Source: Anolis sagrei | Lineage: Eukaryota; Chordata; Lepidosauria; Squamata; Anolidae | Direction: 5' to 3' | Assembly (NCBI RefSeq): GCF_037176765.1 | Contig: NC_090023.1 | Coordinates: 208,318,506-208,382,505 of the forward strand | DNA: 64,000 nucleotides | Position numbers and translations under genes: made by a program | Shown: piece after piece, positions 1-12,189 of the stretch | How the letters are laid out: each line of letters opens with the position of its first letter | Position numbering within the stretch: the stretch's first letter is position 1 | The notes under the pieces: generated by a model | The model's database searches: none | What the model saw: the letters and a program-made list of their open reading frames with translations, nothing else | What the model was told of the DNA's origin: nothing

Positions 1-1494
1 AGAACAGATTAAATGATTTGTCAAAGGTCAGAGTATTTAATGTGGATTGCTTTAATGAATCCACAAGAGGAATATGATGGACAAACATTCCCTTGTGGAG
101 CTCAACAACTGAAAGATACATCACTCATTTTCCCAATTTAATAACGGTGACCCATTTTTCTACTTAAAAACATAGGCGATCATGTGAATTAGCGCTACAG
201 CTCTAGTTCCTATTCCAAACTGTGCTCTATCAGATTGATTGTTGTTAATTTATTGCTCTCGGAGATAAGGTTCCCTGTTGCAATCAGACTTTAAACACTT
301 CTCATACCCTTTCAGTTTTCTCCTTACACGCCTCTACAATTCAGTGTGAAACTTGAAATATAGAACCAGAAAGCATTATGTCTCATTTATTCTGGGAAAG
401 CTCTTTTGAAAAAAAAAATAAGCCAATGAAGACTCAAAAAGATGAGCATAAAATAACTTTATAGATAAGGTTTAAAAGGAAAAGAAACTTCAGGTGCAGT
501 CTATTGTGGAGGTCTAGAAGAGATCTACGGTTAATGGGCTCCTAATTAACCCCTTATCTAAACAGTGGTCAGGATCTCAAACTGTTCACGCAACAGATTG
601 CAGCAGCACCAGGGTTGCTTATTTTGGGATTTGGTGGGGGGGGGGGTCATTGCCACACATTGGGACCTTATTGAACAAAGAGCAATGCCATTTTCTCTAT
701 GGTAATCACTGCATAAACAGAATGCTGCAAGGATCAAGCTTTACTACACACAAAGGAGTTTTAAATTAGTGTTCATTTAGCTCATAGGCAGGATTGATTT
801 GTTATTGTATTCAGGTTTTTTTAAAGACCTAAATCAAAAGTCTAGACTACCATCACAAGAAGATATCAAATATATCAAAGACCATTGCATATGATCTGTT
901 ACCTATTTGAAAAAAATGATGACGCACTTGGGTAGATTCCTTCCAATAGAATTTGGGAATCACGTGTCCCTCCAGATGTTGCTGAATTTAGTAATGGGCT
1001 AACCCCAGCAGATTTAGCCAATGGTGAGGAAATCTGGTAGTTGTAGTTCAGTAACATTTCGAAGATCACATAATTCTCACCCCGGGCTACACAACACGTG
1101 AAAATAATTCTAAATGCTTAGAGAATTCCTCCTCAAAGAGGCTTACAGTAGCAATCCCCGCCCTAGCTTTCTTTCAGCTGCTAGGAAAATACCTTTTTCA
1201 CCTGGTTTTGATTGTTTCATAGTTATATACTTTCATGGTCTGTTTCTTTTTATATATTGTTTCCTTTTCATTCTCCTCTTCTACTAGTGTGTGTGTGTTA
1301 TATTATATGCCACCCTCGAAACATTTTGCATGGAAGGGTACTTTATAAATTTACAACATAATGGTCTATATTGATTTGCAATCATATTGCCATAATTCTA
1401 AATCATAAATATAAATCACATAGTGATTAAAAGAATCATAGCATATAAAATAATGGCCTAGATTCTGTTTCAGGGGATATTTGTCTATCGTGTA
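1..1494. other. VTI1A intron, no gene seen
   Basis: AT-rich intron sequence. A G-run sits near 641-651. Segment 960-1085 has weak inverted symmetry and a CCTCCAGATGTTG core like old MITEs. No VTI1A exon was found here. Confidence 0.5.
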
Positions 1495-1496
1495 GC

Positions 1497-1500
1497 TAAT

Positions 1501-1535
<35 letters not shown>

Positions 1536-2010
1536 CTTTATTGATATCCTGCTCCCTCTCCCCGAGGGGACTCAGGGAAGCTTACAACAAGGAAGAACAA
1601 TATAAATAGTAATCACACAAACAAATCCAGAGATTAAATCAGAACAACAAATCAAAGGAAGAAATCATGATACATAGAGAAGAGTAAATGGCAATAAACA
1701 TGTTAAATATAACTCAAAAAACATCGCCCATAATTATAAAACTATGTAATAATTAAACATGTAGTACACTAAACACATAGCTACATCTCCATAGTCATGT
1801 CTCGTGAATTAAGAAGCAGAACACTGTCCTACTGCCATTTCCATGTTGTTGGAGGGTCAGTAGGGATGTGTTCACTCTTTTTGCTGTAGATGGACGTATA
1901 GTGAAAGGTATTTGCAGAGAGCTCCAAGACTGCTCAGGTCATCCCTTCAGGTAACATCCTTATAGCATGTCCAGCCAGAGGAAAACAGCTGGTTATATTC
2001 TTGCTCATCC
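1497..2010 (-). repeat. (GAT)n plus LINE 3'-end remnant
   Basis: A 12-unit GAT run (1500-1535) is followed by a TTATTGATATCCTGC...GGGGACTCAGGGAAGCTTACA segment. That conserved hallmark recurs as LINE 3' ends elsewhere in this window (14640, 18223, 47323, 52120). Read on the minus strand it is a LINE tail. The left part of the remnant is too decayed to classify. Confidence 0.5.
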
Positions 2011-5000
2011 ACCCACGCTCCAAAAACATAGAAATGTGAGGGGGAGGGGGTTGCAAGGCTTGCGAGATGTGTTTTGGAGAAGAGTTTTGATTATTGCATG
2101 GTAGGAACAGAATTCTGACCTCTGCAATTACCAGAAAACATAAGCTGTGATGGCGTCATAATTCATTGAGAGGAAATCAGCCATTGTCTTAGAATCATCA
2201 AATTTCAATTGTTTTTACCAGCTACAATAGACCCACCAAATCAATAGCTGAATAGTAATTCAACATTGACAGAAATCCCAAAGGATCAATTGATATTCAC
2301 TAGCTTTGACGAGCAAGTCAATAGTTATTTCCCAATGTCTTCCATATATTAACACAGATCCACGCCGTACATGAAACCCTCAACAGATTACTGTATCATG
2401 CAAGTTAACAAATTTAGAAAGGGGAAGGATTCTAAACAACTTTATACCAGTATCTGAATATTTCTCTTGAGAAAATGTCTCTAATTTCAGAATTTATTCA
2501 CCTTTTACTCGAGTTATCATATTTTAAAAGTTAGGTGTGTTAAATCTAACTTTTAAATGAAGTGTACTGCTCTTGAGCTGTCATTTATTATGTTGTCTTA
2601 TGGAACTTTATTTTATTATTTAGTGCTAATCTTTTGTTAGCTGCCCTGGACTTGAGAAGTAACAGCTGGTATTCAACTATAGTAGAGAAAAAAACAGACA
2701 AAACAAAAAGTATGCCTAAATCCTTTTGTTATTACCAACTAAAGTAGAAACCATGGACAAATGGGATTTACCTATAGGCAGACTCATTGTTAAAAAGTTG
2801 ATTAAATGGATCTAGTGTTCAACTTAACTAATAGGATTCAGGCAAAACTGTGAAAGGGAAAAAGGTAGTAAAATGCCAGTAACCAAGAAATATTCCTAAA
2901 ACAATTATGTTTTTGAGGATAGAAGTTATATTGTGACTCCCCACTGTGACAATCATGCACTGTTTAGTACTGTGCAAGACTTTGTATTAAGTATGTCTGC
3001 ATAAGTTAAGTCATCTAGACCCATACCAACTTTAATCAATGAACATGACCCTGCAGATCAGCCATATGCTGCACAAGTCACTGTAATAAAGGATCTTCCT
3101 CAGATGGTTTTTATTACTCTTTTTGACCCCAAATGTGTTTATTTTATATATATAACATTCTCAGGCTATACAGGGTAATATCAGGTATGGCCAAGTTTCT
3201 CAGAGTGTCTCAACCCACATAGCACCAAGCTGGCAAATCCTCATATTGTGGTTTTAAAATGTGGGGTTGAGGAGCAAAGATTTTTCCCTAACTTCAGAAG
3301 ACGCAATCAGTTATCCAAGCTCAGTCTGTACAATGTGACAAACAAACACAGGCCATCTGGGATCCAACACATGCTCATCTGCCTACCTTTAATTTTCATT
3401 GCCTGCAATCTCTTGCTACAATAGTGAATCTGGGCCTACAATGACCGTCAAAAGTAGGGGTGGAATGCAGGGATATATTATGCATTGGAGAAATGAGCAT
3501 AAAGCTTAGAATGCTTTCTATGACAAAGTGACAAAGAGCACATTTTTAAGACATAGAAGAACAAAAAGACCCATAGAACAGAGAAACAAGGAAATGGAGC
3601 GACAAACATAGAAATGGGCCTGTGGGCAGTGTGCCAAGGATGAAAACAATTTCCCCATTTTTAGGGGCAACAAGTGATGAAAGCTGACTCTGGAGACCAT
3701 GGCTCAATTCCCCACTTGGCCATGGAAACCCACAGATGAACTTGAGCAAGTCACTCAGCCTGAGGAAACTCTATAATAGCATTGCCTTGGGGTCTCCACA
3801 ATTTGGAAACTATTTAAAGATGCACAACAACTCATACATAGCAGAACTCCCCCAAAACCCCACAGCCCACAAACAAATTAGATGGCCACTGGGAATTGCT
3901 AGGCCATTTCTTGCCCCAAAACCATCACAACAGCTTCCCAATCACTCCCACTCATGTGGTTTGCATTCTTTCCCCACAACACCTCAGAAAACTGCTGACA
4001 TGCTGCCAACATACCAAAGTGGCCCACAGGGAGAAACTACCCCTATCCAGGTGCAATACCAGAGAAGCTTTCTCAACCTAGAACTCTTAGGTTGTTTTAG
4101 TCAGGTCAGAGATCAGGCTTCTTTTACATGCTAGCATGTTAGAGGAGACCCCAGACCACTACGACCAACTTGCCACATTATATTGACTCCTGCCCTTCCT
4201 AGCTTACTAAAAGATGCTAGGAGAGACTGGCAAAGTGGGTAGAGGGAATGGCCAATTATTCACTAAAACAAGGAAGATTATATTTCCTTTGAAAACCCAG
4301 ATTCACAGCTTGGGTTTACTCCTAAATTCAACCTTGGGTCTGGAATCAAGTGACATTGGTGGCCGGGAAGACATTTAGCTACACGTATTCATAGAGACAT
4401 GTGACAAATAAGTATACTATTATACTGCTTGCTTTTTTCATAGTCATACTTTCAAATGATTTTAAAACTATTGATTGTTTAATTATATTCTCAACTGTAT
4501 GCAATTTTAATTTGTATTTCTTTATATACTTATTCATATATTTGTCACTGTCCACCTTCTAACTTTTGTAAGACACTTTGAGTTCCTGGAGAATAGGATA
4601 AATAATAATAGCACTAATTCAACTCCCAATAGCCTTAGTTACTGTGACAGAAAATATGGGAGTTGCTGTGATAAACATGTAGGTTTGGGAAAGCATGTAC
4701 TGTGGAATGCAGGAAAAAAATCTCTTATATCAGTCTTTAGCCATCTATTCCTACTGTCTTTTCTTAATATCTTCTCCAGTCAGTTTCTATTGTCTCTCTC
4801 TTCTGTGGACACTTCCTGACTTTCAAGAGTTTCCTTCCAATAATCTTAATAAAAGTCGGGACATCAGCAGCACTTCTTAGAGAAGTCAAACTTGGCTATG
4901 GTGTCATATGCCTTAATTACATCTGCTATAACAGGTCCAAGATACAGCAAATAGGTGAAGCTAGTAACAGTGAACATGTAACACTTGTTGAAATAGATTT

Positions 5001-5536
5001 TATTGCCCTATATAAATTTGCCAGAGTCTTTCCACAGAGAAGGATATTTTTTCCAGTCCTGCAACCATCACATATTCATTTGGTAAAAACATGGGATATA
5101 GCTTTCTCAGTGATTGTTACTGCATTTTTCTGGAATTCCTTTCTGTTCATTTCAAAGGTAGACAACTGACCTTTTATTCAAACAGGAACTAGGTTGTGTT
5201 AATTGATTGGAAGAAGTCTCTTTTATGGGAGGGGTATTCAGCATTATTAATAGTATTGTTCATTTAAAATTATTGTACACTTTAAAAATTTTAATGGTGT
5301 TCCAATCTGATCACCTGCTTAATTGTGTTGAAACTTTTTAATACTGATTTCTAGCCTTTATCTTGTGTCAGTTGTTTTGTACATTGTCTTGGGTTCCATG
5401 TTAGCCAAAAGACAGCATACAGATAAAATTCAGTAGACAATGAGCCATTAAAACATTCTCCCAGTTGATTATATGTAGTAGCATGTCACCATTTCCATCT
5501 GTGTTGTCCAACAGCAACTGAGAGACCACAGCTTAC
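2011..5536. other. VTI1A intron 2, mostly unique sequence
   Basis: No exon of VTI1A or any other gene could be supported. Weak old repeats only: a tRNA-SINE-like stretch near 3680-3800, and LINE 3'-end-like pieces near 4500-4615 and 5250-5440. The longest open frame (3736-4134, plus) overlaps the SINE-like stretch and looks like chance. Confidence 0.5.
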
Positions 5537-5595
5537 CAGCTCTCTTGCTTCTTCCAGCTGCTTCTCCACATTTGAAACCATTTGCCTCTTCTCAT
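5537..5595 (-). CDS. VTI1A: VTI1A coding exon 2
   Basis: Encodes residues 32-51, continuing the N-terminal helical bundle. It is bounded by TTCTTAG acceptor and CTG/GTAAGC donor and ends in phase 0. It is too short and too intron-flanked to appear as an open reading frame with its own Met. No exon 3 is visible between 1 and 5536. Confidence 0.92.
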
Positions 5596-8500
5596 CTAAG
5601 AATAATAAAAAAGAACAAGTGAAAATCTGGTGAAAATCAACTTCTACTATAAATATTTCACATAACTTCAGGGAAAATTAAGGGTTTCACCAGCAATTTA
5701 TAATTTAGTCTGTATATTGCATTGCTTGAAGAACATGTTAAAGGAATGGCTCTTGTGGGTACATGTGCAGTGTAGGGTGGGGGAAGTTTTATACCAGTAT
5801 TCATATTTTTGGAACTCAGTTTTACAGTAGTGCAAAAGGGGCCTTTAAATTTGGATAGAAAAAAAGGAGGTGATAAGACACACAAGTACACCAGGAAACA
5901 AAGCCAGAAGGGATGAAGACAAGTTATTCTAAGTCCCTATGAACTTTTCAGAAGGTGGAGGCTAGCAATCCTATTCATCTCTTTGTAAGTGTGTAAATTA
6001 AATACAGGTCACAAACAGGATAGGTTCTGTAGGTTTGTTCTTAAGTTGAATTTGCATCTAAGTCAGAACAGGTACATTTTAAGTATAACTCCAGATACAC
6101 ATACACACATACTCTTTGGATAGCATGAGGAAGAGTTAATGCCCCTGTGGTGTTTGTTCTGCTGTCTCTGATCCTGTTTAGAAGATTTTACCTCACTTCT
6201 TGTCTGTGTGAGACTTTGATTTTGAACATTTTGGCTGGTTGTGGAAACAAGGTTTGGTGATAAATCTCCAGTGGAGACATCTTTTCCTCGTGACCACTCT
6301 TTCAGGAGTGAATTTCCCTTCCTGGAGATAGATTTCTCTGGCTTCCTTGCTTCCTGTTGTCTCACTACCATTCTTAACAATGAAGCAGTCACTTGTAAAT
6401 CGGATGTTTGTAGCTTGGAGACTCCCTGTGTACTACTTAGGGTGAATCTACACTATAGAGATAATCCATTTGACCCTACTTTCACTGCCATGGCTTCACG
6501 CTGTGGACTCATGAAAGCTGTAGTTTTCCATGGCAGCCTTCTCTGCTAAAGAGTGATGGTGCCTTACCAGACTACAAATCACACACTTCCATAGCATGGA
6601 GCCATGGGAGTCAAAGTGCTATCATACTTCATCTATTACTGTATGCAAACCAGGTTTGTGAACTCCGGGTAAACCATGATCCATTTCTGTGTCCTGAATT
6701 GCAATGGAGGTCCCAATCAGTTTTTTGGGAGCCTCCCGAATTTGGGAGGACAGATATCCGTTTTCAATTTGGGAAGCTGAAATATTCATTTCCTATCCGG
6801 TCCATTGGTCGCAATGGGGGGGGGGGGACTTCTCACAGGCTCCCCTTCCTGTCATTTTAAGCATTGTGTTTGTCCTTATATTCTTCATTAAGACCTGGAT
6901 TTAAAGCATCAAAATTAAAATACCATTCTTTCTATAATCCTTGCCCTTCTGTCTGCAGAGGAGACAGGATTAATGCTTTGTTAAGGCTGTTTTTTCTCTA
7001 GAGGAGACATGGACTGCAGGTTCATGCTCTCGCACTCTCTGCAGTAGGTAGTTTTCCAAGGCATTTTCAGTAGGCTTCCCATTTCCCAGGGAAGGAAAAG
7101 GGATTGACCTGGAGGCATCCTACCCTGGGCTTCCTTTAAAAAGCCCTCTCTTCTCTCTTGATTTGAAGGTGCTGGAGTGGAAAGGAGAACTAACGTGCCT
7201 TCCCCCCCCCCCCCTCACACTTCAATCTCCTTTCTGCTTACAAATCAAGAAAGGGCTTAAGGAGCCTCACTTGTTTGAATCCTTTTCCTTCTAGTGGCTG
7301 CCTACCTCCCTGCACTATATGTGTAACCGAAAGAAGTCAGTTTTCAACAGCCACTGTTTTGTTGTGACCAGTAAAAAAATGGTGGCAGAGTCCATGCCAC
7401 TATGGGCTTCCAAACCAACTGAACAAGCCAAAGGCAAACATCCATAACCCTAATGCACACCCTTTAATGTATTTCCCAGCTCAGGAGGCTCTGAAGCCAC
7501 ACATTTCCTTGGGGAGGGAGATGGGAGGAGGATTGGCTCACAGAGTAAATCATTCACACGGTACTCACACCCTCACCACACCTTCAGAGTGAAAGAGAGG
7601 CAAACAGGTCAAGATCCCACCACATGGGATTCCCCAAGGTAAAGGAGGCACATGTTGTGCCCATCTGAACCTGGAAACTGCCCCCCCCCCCTTCACAAGA
7701 AGCACATGTTTTAGGAGACATAACTGGCCTGCATAGTCAACAAACAGTCTGGGTTCAAGTGCAATAGAGAGCGGTGGCGTCAATAACAGTCCAAAGTTCT
7801 TCACAACAATCAAGGCCCAAGTTGGTTGGGTTGAGGCAAAAAAGTAGTTAAGCAGTCCGTTTTCAAGCACTAAGCTAGTTATACAAGAGAGATTCCTTAG
7901 GTGCTGCTCTGGCAGCGGTGGAAAGAAAGATCTGCAGTCTTTTCCACACTTATTTGGGAAGAAACCCAACTGAGTTCAGCGGGATTTCCCACTCAGGATG
8001 AATTTCCCCGCTTTCAGGTGGGTGCATTCAACATTAAATGAAAACTTTATTCCAGTGGGGGGAAATGGTGTTGTTTCAAGGTACTTCTGCTTCAAAGTGG
8101 ATGAGTAGACTCCAAAACTGGGACTCAACCACAAAGAAGCCGTGACATACATACACACACAGTGAGCAGCATTAATAAAGTTTAGCACCACTTAACAGCC
8201 TTGACTTAACACTTAACAGGGAGGCCCTGCCTTCTTCACAGGTGCAACTGGCGGTGATGAGAGACAGGTCCTTCTCAGTGGTGGCCCCTCAGTTGTGGAA
8301 TGCCCTCCCTAGGGATATTAGATCAGCCCCCTCCTTCCTGACCTTCCGTAGAAAAGTGAAAACATGACTTTTTGAGCCAGCCTTTGAGAACCTAGTGAAA
8401 TAGATAAATACAGAATTATGTAAAATCCTATACTGGAACAGCTTAGACAATGATTTTGGACAATGAGGCTAATTGTGAAGGTAGTGGCTTTATATGATTT

Positions 8501-9658
8501 TTAAGGTTTTTATGTATGTATTTTATAATGCTATTTAAATGTTTATTGTAATTTTTACACTGTTTTAATGGCATTGAAGCTGCCTATATTGTAAAGTTGC
8601 CTTGAGTCACCTTCGGGTTTGAGAAAGGCGGGCTAGAAATATAGCGTAAAAAATTAATTAATTAATTAATTAGTCCCAAATGCACTTTAGTAGAGATCTA
8701 GGATCGTCTGCATGCCCCATCTATCTTCAAAATACCTATCCTATTTCACCTGGTCACCTGGTCATGCCCAGTATTTTTTAACAATTTTAATTATTACACT
8801 TGGCCCTATCATAGGTTCTTTTAATGTGTCGTGGTGTTATTGTTAATGTTTACTGCTTGTTTACGAGTTTATTGATGTATTGTTGTTTTACTGATGTATT
8901 TGGGCTCAGCCTCTTGTAAGCCGCACCGAGTCCTTCGGGAGATGGTAGCGGGGTACAAATAAAGGTTTATTATTATTATTATTATTTTGTCGTGTCAGGA
9001 GCAACCGCTCCTGTTGTGACAGAATTGGCCGTCTGCAAGGACGTTGGATGATTTTTGATGTTTTATCATCCTTGTGGGAGGCTTCTCTCATGTCCCCGCA
9101 TGAGGAGCTGGAGCTAATAGAGGGAGCTCATCTGCCTCTCCCTGTCGGTCTTCAGTCCTGCCGGCACAGTGCTTTAACCCACTGCGCCACCGGGGGCTCC
9201 TATTATTATTATTATTAACAGCCTTGATTCAATTATATGAAATCTTAACAGCTGTACTTAACCACAAAGAAGTCCTGACATATATACACACGCACAGAGA
9301 GAGAGAGAGAGAGAGCAACATTAATGAAGTTTAGCACCACTTAACAGCCTTGGTTCAATGCTATGAAATCTAAAGAACTATACTTTTACGAGGCCTTTGC
9401 CCTTCTCTGCCAAGGAATGGAGGTGCCTCACCAAACTACAACTCCCAGGAGGCCACAGCATTGAGCCATGACTGTTAAAGGGGTGTCAAAGGCCCTGCCA
9501 AAGCAAGGGGCGAGAGGAAAGGCAGAGGGGCCGGGAAGGAGCCCCCCTCGGCCCCAGGACTCACCTCCCAGCAACTTGGGCACCTTCCCGATGCGGTTTG
9601 TGATCTCAGCGCTGAGCACCGAGAAGTCCTGCTCGTAGCCCTCGAAGTCTGAGGACAT
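5537..9658 (-). CDS. VTI1A: VTI1A, N-terminal part (coding exons 1-2; gene runs off the left edge)
   Basis: VTI1A is a Qb-SNARE that works in Golgi and endosomal vesicle fusion. Two exons on the minus strand join in phase: 9658-9565 (94 nt) and 5595-5537 (59 nt), giving exactly 51 codons. The protein starts MSSDFEGYEQDFSVLSAEIT and continues through an EKRQMVSNVEKQLEEAREL helix. This is near-identical to the start of vertebrate VTI1A, i.e. the first helices of the N-terminal Habc-like domain. The split codon (G + AT) makes the Asp seen at the same place in human. Donors are GTGAGT and GTAAGC; the exon 2 acceptor is CTTAG. The SNARE motif and membrane anchor lie in exons beyond position 1. An in-frame ATG exists 21 codons upstream (9721), but the conserved family start is the one chosen. 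The gene is head to head with ZDHHC6. Confidence 0.93.
6003..6435 (+). mobile_element. Non-autonomous DNA transposon (copy A of a dispersed family)
   Basis: Clearly homologous along its length to 54580-54966 plus 55490-55530, and in reverse to 37036-37440. Shared blocks include GATAGGTTCTGTAGGTTTG, TTTGGATAGCAT, CCCCTGTGGTGTTTGTT and GTGGAAACAAGG. The best copies end in related inverted ends (CAGTCC.CAAGTTA.GAAC and GTTTGTAACT.GG). Confidence 0.6.
6439..6660. mobile_element. Palindromic MITE (GGGTG.ATCTACACTGTAG family)
   Basis: Starts GGGTGAATCTACACTATAGA. Its two halves are inverted copies around the centre: ACTGCCATGGCTTCACGCTG against CATAGCATGGAGCCATGGGA. Further pieces of the family are at 9390-9500, 10564-10585 and 12010-12186, i.e. 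clustered around both promoters. Confidence 0.6.
8116..8215. repeat. Direct repeat, left copy
   Basis: AACCACAAAGAAG..TGACATA.ATACACAC and AAAGTTTAGCACCACTTAAC blocks recur in the same order and orientation at 9250-9370. The two copies are separated by L2 and SINE insertions. Confidence 0.65.
8219..8673 (+). mobile_element. L2-type LINE 3' end
   Basis: Translates in part as LWNALPRDIRSAPSFLTFRR, the typical end of the L2 reverse-transcriptase ORF. A 3' UTR with a CCTTGAGTCACCTTCGGG.TTGAGAAAGGCGGG block follows, then an AATT-repeat tail. It is strongly 5'-truncated. Confidence 0.8.
8740..8986 (+). mobile_element. L2-type LINE 3' UTR with ATT tail
   Basis: Second L2-like 3' end (GTAAGCCGCACCGAGTCCTTCGGGAGATGG...) with an (ATT)n tail, into which a SINE inserted. 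Confidence 0.7.
8987..9200 (-). mobile_element. tRNA-headed SINE (GTCATGTCAGGAGCAAC family)
   Basis: On the minus strand it starts GGAGCCCCCGGTGGCGCAGTG (tRNA-like box A/B head) and ends at TGTCGTGTCAGGAGCAAC. It sits inside an (ATT)n tail, with ATT repeats on both sides. Other copies are at 50975-51263 and 58583-58790, with a fragment near 10240-10300. Confidence 0.85.
9250..9370. repeat. Direct repeat, right copy
   Basis: Second copy of the block at 8116-8215, with an expanded (GA)n run (9293-9316) replacing a short interval. It looks like a local duplication older than the retroelements between the copies. Confidence 0.65.
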
Positions 9659-9920
9659 GGCGGCCAAGGAAGGACAGGCCTCGGCGGCTAGATGGGCGGA
9701 AGGGAGGCAACAGAAGCCCACAGGTAGCCCGCCTCGGAATTGGGGGTGCTCACGACCCGCGCCCCCCCGGATAACGCAAACTCAACTTCGCCGCTGCTCC
9801 TGTCAGGGCTGTACTTCCGGGTTGAGCGTCACCAACAACAGTCCCCTGAGGAACCTCATCTCGCAACCAAGGTTCCGGGTGCTCGTCCCAATGGGAATGG
9901 AGGGCAACTAGAGTCCATCA
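9480..9920 (-). promoter_or_regulatory. VTI1A: CpG-rich promoter region of VTI1A
   Basis: GC- and CpG-dense stretch around VTI1A exon 1, in sharp contrast to the AT-rich surroundings. It is interpreted as the VTI1A promoter and 5' UTR. The start site cannot be fixed from sequence alone. Confidence 0.6.
9565..9658 (-). CDS. VTI1A: VTI1A coding exon 1
   Basis: Encodes residues 1-31 plus the first base of codon 32. It lies in CpG-rich DNA and ends in a consensus donor GGAG/GTGAGT. The last residues (GKVPKLLG) differ more from human (ARVPRLPP) than the rest. Confidence 0.94.
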
Positions 9921-9944
9921 TGGATGATGATGATGATGATGATG

Positions 9945-10001
<57 letters not shown>
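9921..10001. repeat. (GAT)n(ATT)n compound microsatellite
   Basis: Pure trinucleotide runs immediately upstream of VTI1A. Translated, they give only poly-Asp/poly-Tyr. Confidence 0.95.
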
Positions 10002-10584
10002 ATATCTGGAGGCATGCCTTTTAGACTTTGTTTCATGCACAAAAACATTTCAAAGACTGCATATACATAGTCCATATCAGACTATGTGCATAAGATGTAC
10101 ATCATACCTGAATAAATTACACCAGGTAACAAAATTCGGGGGGGGGGATATTTTCCTGGTTTGAAAATGTTATTTCCTGTTTAATTGTGCAGTGCTTACT
10201 CTAAAAGTAGTTGTTCTACTCCAGAAACTACATTTTTATGGCTTTTTTTGGTCATGTCAGGAGTGACGAGAAACTGCAAGTCGCTTCTGGCGTGGCTGCA
10301 CAAACTATGTTGAATTGGCTGAGACTCTATTCATTGAAAAACTATAGCAAAATATGCTGCAGGATGTTGCACAAAAGCAAAGCTTAATTTTTTTAAAAAA
10401 AATCCCATGTTTTTATGATAGCCCCAATTAGGAAATGACATTGATAACACAGGAACAAAAATGTTATGACTTGGGTCCCACCTCCAAGATGTCTCATTAT
10501 GTAGAGGCAAAATATTCCAAAATCCGGGGGGGGGGGGGAGGAAATCCACACGTAAGAGAGACATTAGGGTGCATCTACACTGTA

Positions 10585-10775
10585 GGGGCCTCCTCGTGGT
10601 GCAGCAGCTTAAACTGCTGAGCTACTGACTCAGCAGTTTAACTGACTAATGTAATGCAAATGTAAGTAAATCAATAGGTACTGCTTCTGCAGGAAGGTAA
10701 CAGTTTTCCATGCAGTCATGCTGGCCACATGACTTTGGAGGTGTCTACAGACAACACTGGCTCTTCGGCTTAAAA
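10585..10775 (+). mobile_element. Sauria-type SINE, decayed
   Basis: Diverged copy (GTGGTGCAGCAGCTTAAACTG ... GGCCACATGACTTTGGAGGTG) that interrupts the end of the ATCTACACTGTAG MITE. Confidence 0.75.
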
Positions 10776-10794
10776 ATGATCTAAAGATTGATCT

Positions 10795-11160
10795 TTTAAA
10801 AAACTGCATGACTTCTCAGAGTGCCCATGAGCACATTTCCTCAGAAAATATTAAGCCAGGTCGGCCCCAACCCTCCTAACATTTCGAAAAAAAGTTTAAA
10901 CCTGGCTTTTTGAGCAAGCTTTCCCAAATGCAGTGTAGCAGACAAACTCTGATCTTCGGAACGACTGGACAATGTGATTGGGTAATGAATTGAGTAATGA
11001 GACGCTGTGGATTTAGACTTCTATCAGTTTCATTATATTTTGTCAAATGTTATTTATGCTAAATGTTTTAATTGTTCTTTGTTATTGTGGGCAGCAAATT
11101 GTACTGTTTGTAAACCTCCCTGAATCGCCTTCAGGCTGAGAAAGGCAGTATATCAATATT
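10795..11160 (+). mobile_element. L2-type LINE 3' end
   Basis: Ends with CCTCCCTGAATCGCCTTCAGGCTGAGAAAGGCAG and a TATTTATT tail, the same 3' UTR block as at 8219-8673. Confidence 0.7.
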
Positions 11161-11165
11161 TATTT

Positions 11166-11940
11166 ATTTGTTTGTTTACAGTATTTATATTACGCCCATC
11201 TCACCCCGGAGGAGACTCAGGGCAGATTACAATGTACACATATATGGCATACATTCAATGCCAAAGATGCACAACAGATATAGACAAACAGTCAGAGGCT
11301 ATTTAACTTTTTCTGGCCGCCAGGGGAGCTGTTGCTTTCATCGTCCATCTGCAACGCTGATTAAGTACTTCCGCATTCCCCGCATGCTTTTGCTGGAGTC
11401 TTTTTTATGGCCTCGTAAATTTTGTTAAATTTTTGGGGGCCCGGTGGCGCAGTGGGTTAAAGCACTGAGCTGCTGAGCTTGTTGACCAAAAGGTCGCAGG
11501 TTCGATTCCAGGGAGCGGCGTGAGCTTCCGCTGTCAGCCCTAGCTTCTGCCAACCTAGCAGTTCGAAAACATGCAAATGTGTGTAGATCAATAGGTACCG
11601 CTCCGGCGGGAAGGTAACAGCGCTCCATGTGGTCATGCTGGCCACATGACCTTGGAGGTGTCTATGGACAACGCTGGCTCTTCGGCTTGGAAACGGAGAT
11701 GAGCACCACACCCCAGAGTCAGACATGACTGGACTTAATGTCAGGGGACAACCTTTTTAACCTAAATTTTGTTAAATTAACCTCCCCACACATAGGTGCT
11801 ACCTACTTTTCCTACTTGGCAGATACAACTGTCTTTCGGGTTGCAAAGGTCGACAACAAGCTACACAACTGGTCGGAAGCTCACTCCGATTTGGGCTGGC
11901 TTCGAACTCATGACCTTGTGGTCAGAAGAGACAGCCCCGA
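11166..11940 (-). mobile_element. Decayed retroelement interrupted by a SINE
   Basis: Two flanks (11166-11431 and 11764-11940) of one repeat, starting TATTTATATTACGCCCATCTC and ending GGGCTGGCTTCGAACTCATGACC, the latter tRNA-like on the minus strand. A Sauria SINE splits it. Family not identified. Confidence 0.5.
11432..11763 (+). mobile_element. Full-length Sauria-type SINE
   Basis: tRNA-derived head (GGTGGCGCAGTGGGTTAAAGC ... GGTTCGATTCC), the family body (CAACCTAGCAGTTCGAAAAC, GGCCACATGACCTTGGAGGTG) and a tail. It is flanked by a perfect 15-bp target duplication, AAATTTTGTTAAATT (11417-11431 and 11764-11778), so it is recent. Confidence 0.95.
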
Positions 11941-12009
11941 TGGTTAATAAATAATAAATAATAATAGTCAGGCACAACTAGACTTAATGTCAGGGGAAAA
12001 CCTTTATCT

Positions 12010-12186
12010 TTACCATACAGTGTAGAATGAATGCAGTTTTGGCACCTCTTTAACTGCCATGGCTGAATTCTATGGAATCATTGGATTTTCACAATGTTTT
12101 GAGCCTCTTCCGCCAAAATGTGCTGGTGCTTCACCAAAATACACGATTCTCTAGCATTGAGCTAAAGTGGGATCAAACTGCACTGA
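12010..12186. mobile_element. MITE remnant next to the ZDHHC6 promoter
   Basis: Contains CAGTGTAGAATGAATGCAGTTT and CTTTAACTGCCATGGCTGAA, then the inverted half (TCTAGCATTGAGC.AAAGTG), like 6439-6660. It abuts the CpG-rich block. Confidence 0.6.
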
Positions 12187-12189
12187 TTC

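Noticed and set aside
3736-4134. 132-residue open frame
   Set aside because: It overlaps a SINE-like stretch, and has no splice context or recognised domain.
7565-8191. Two adjacent minus-strand open frames (134 and 71 residues) in VTI1A intron 1
   Set aside because: No recognised domain, and the segment includes a C-run and a duplicated repeat block. Treated as chance frames.
9740-10024. Open frame with Asp and Tyr runs
   Set aside because: It is the translation of a GAT/ATT microsatellite; no codon pattern or homology supports it.
11432-11520. tRNA gene (box A/B-like sequence)
   Set aside because: It is the tRNA-derived head of a SINE with target duplications. No cloverleaf with a discriminator end stands alone. 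The same applies to other SINE heads here.
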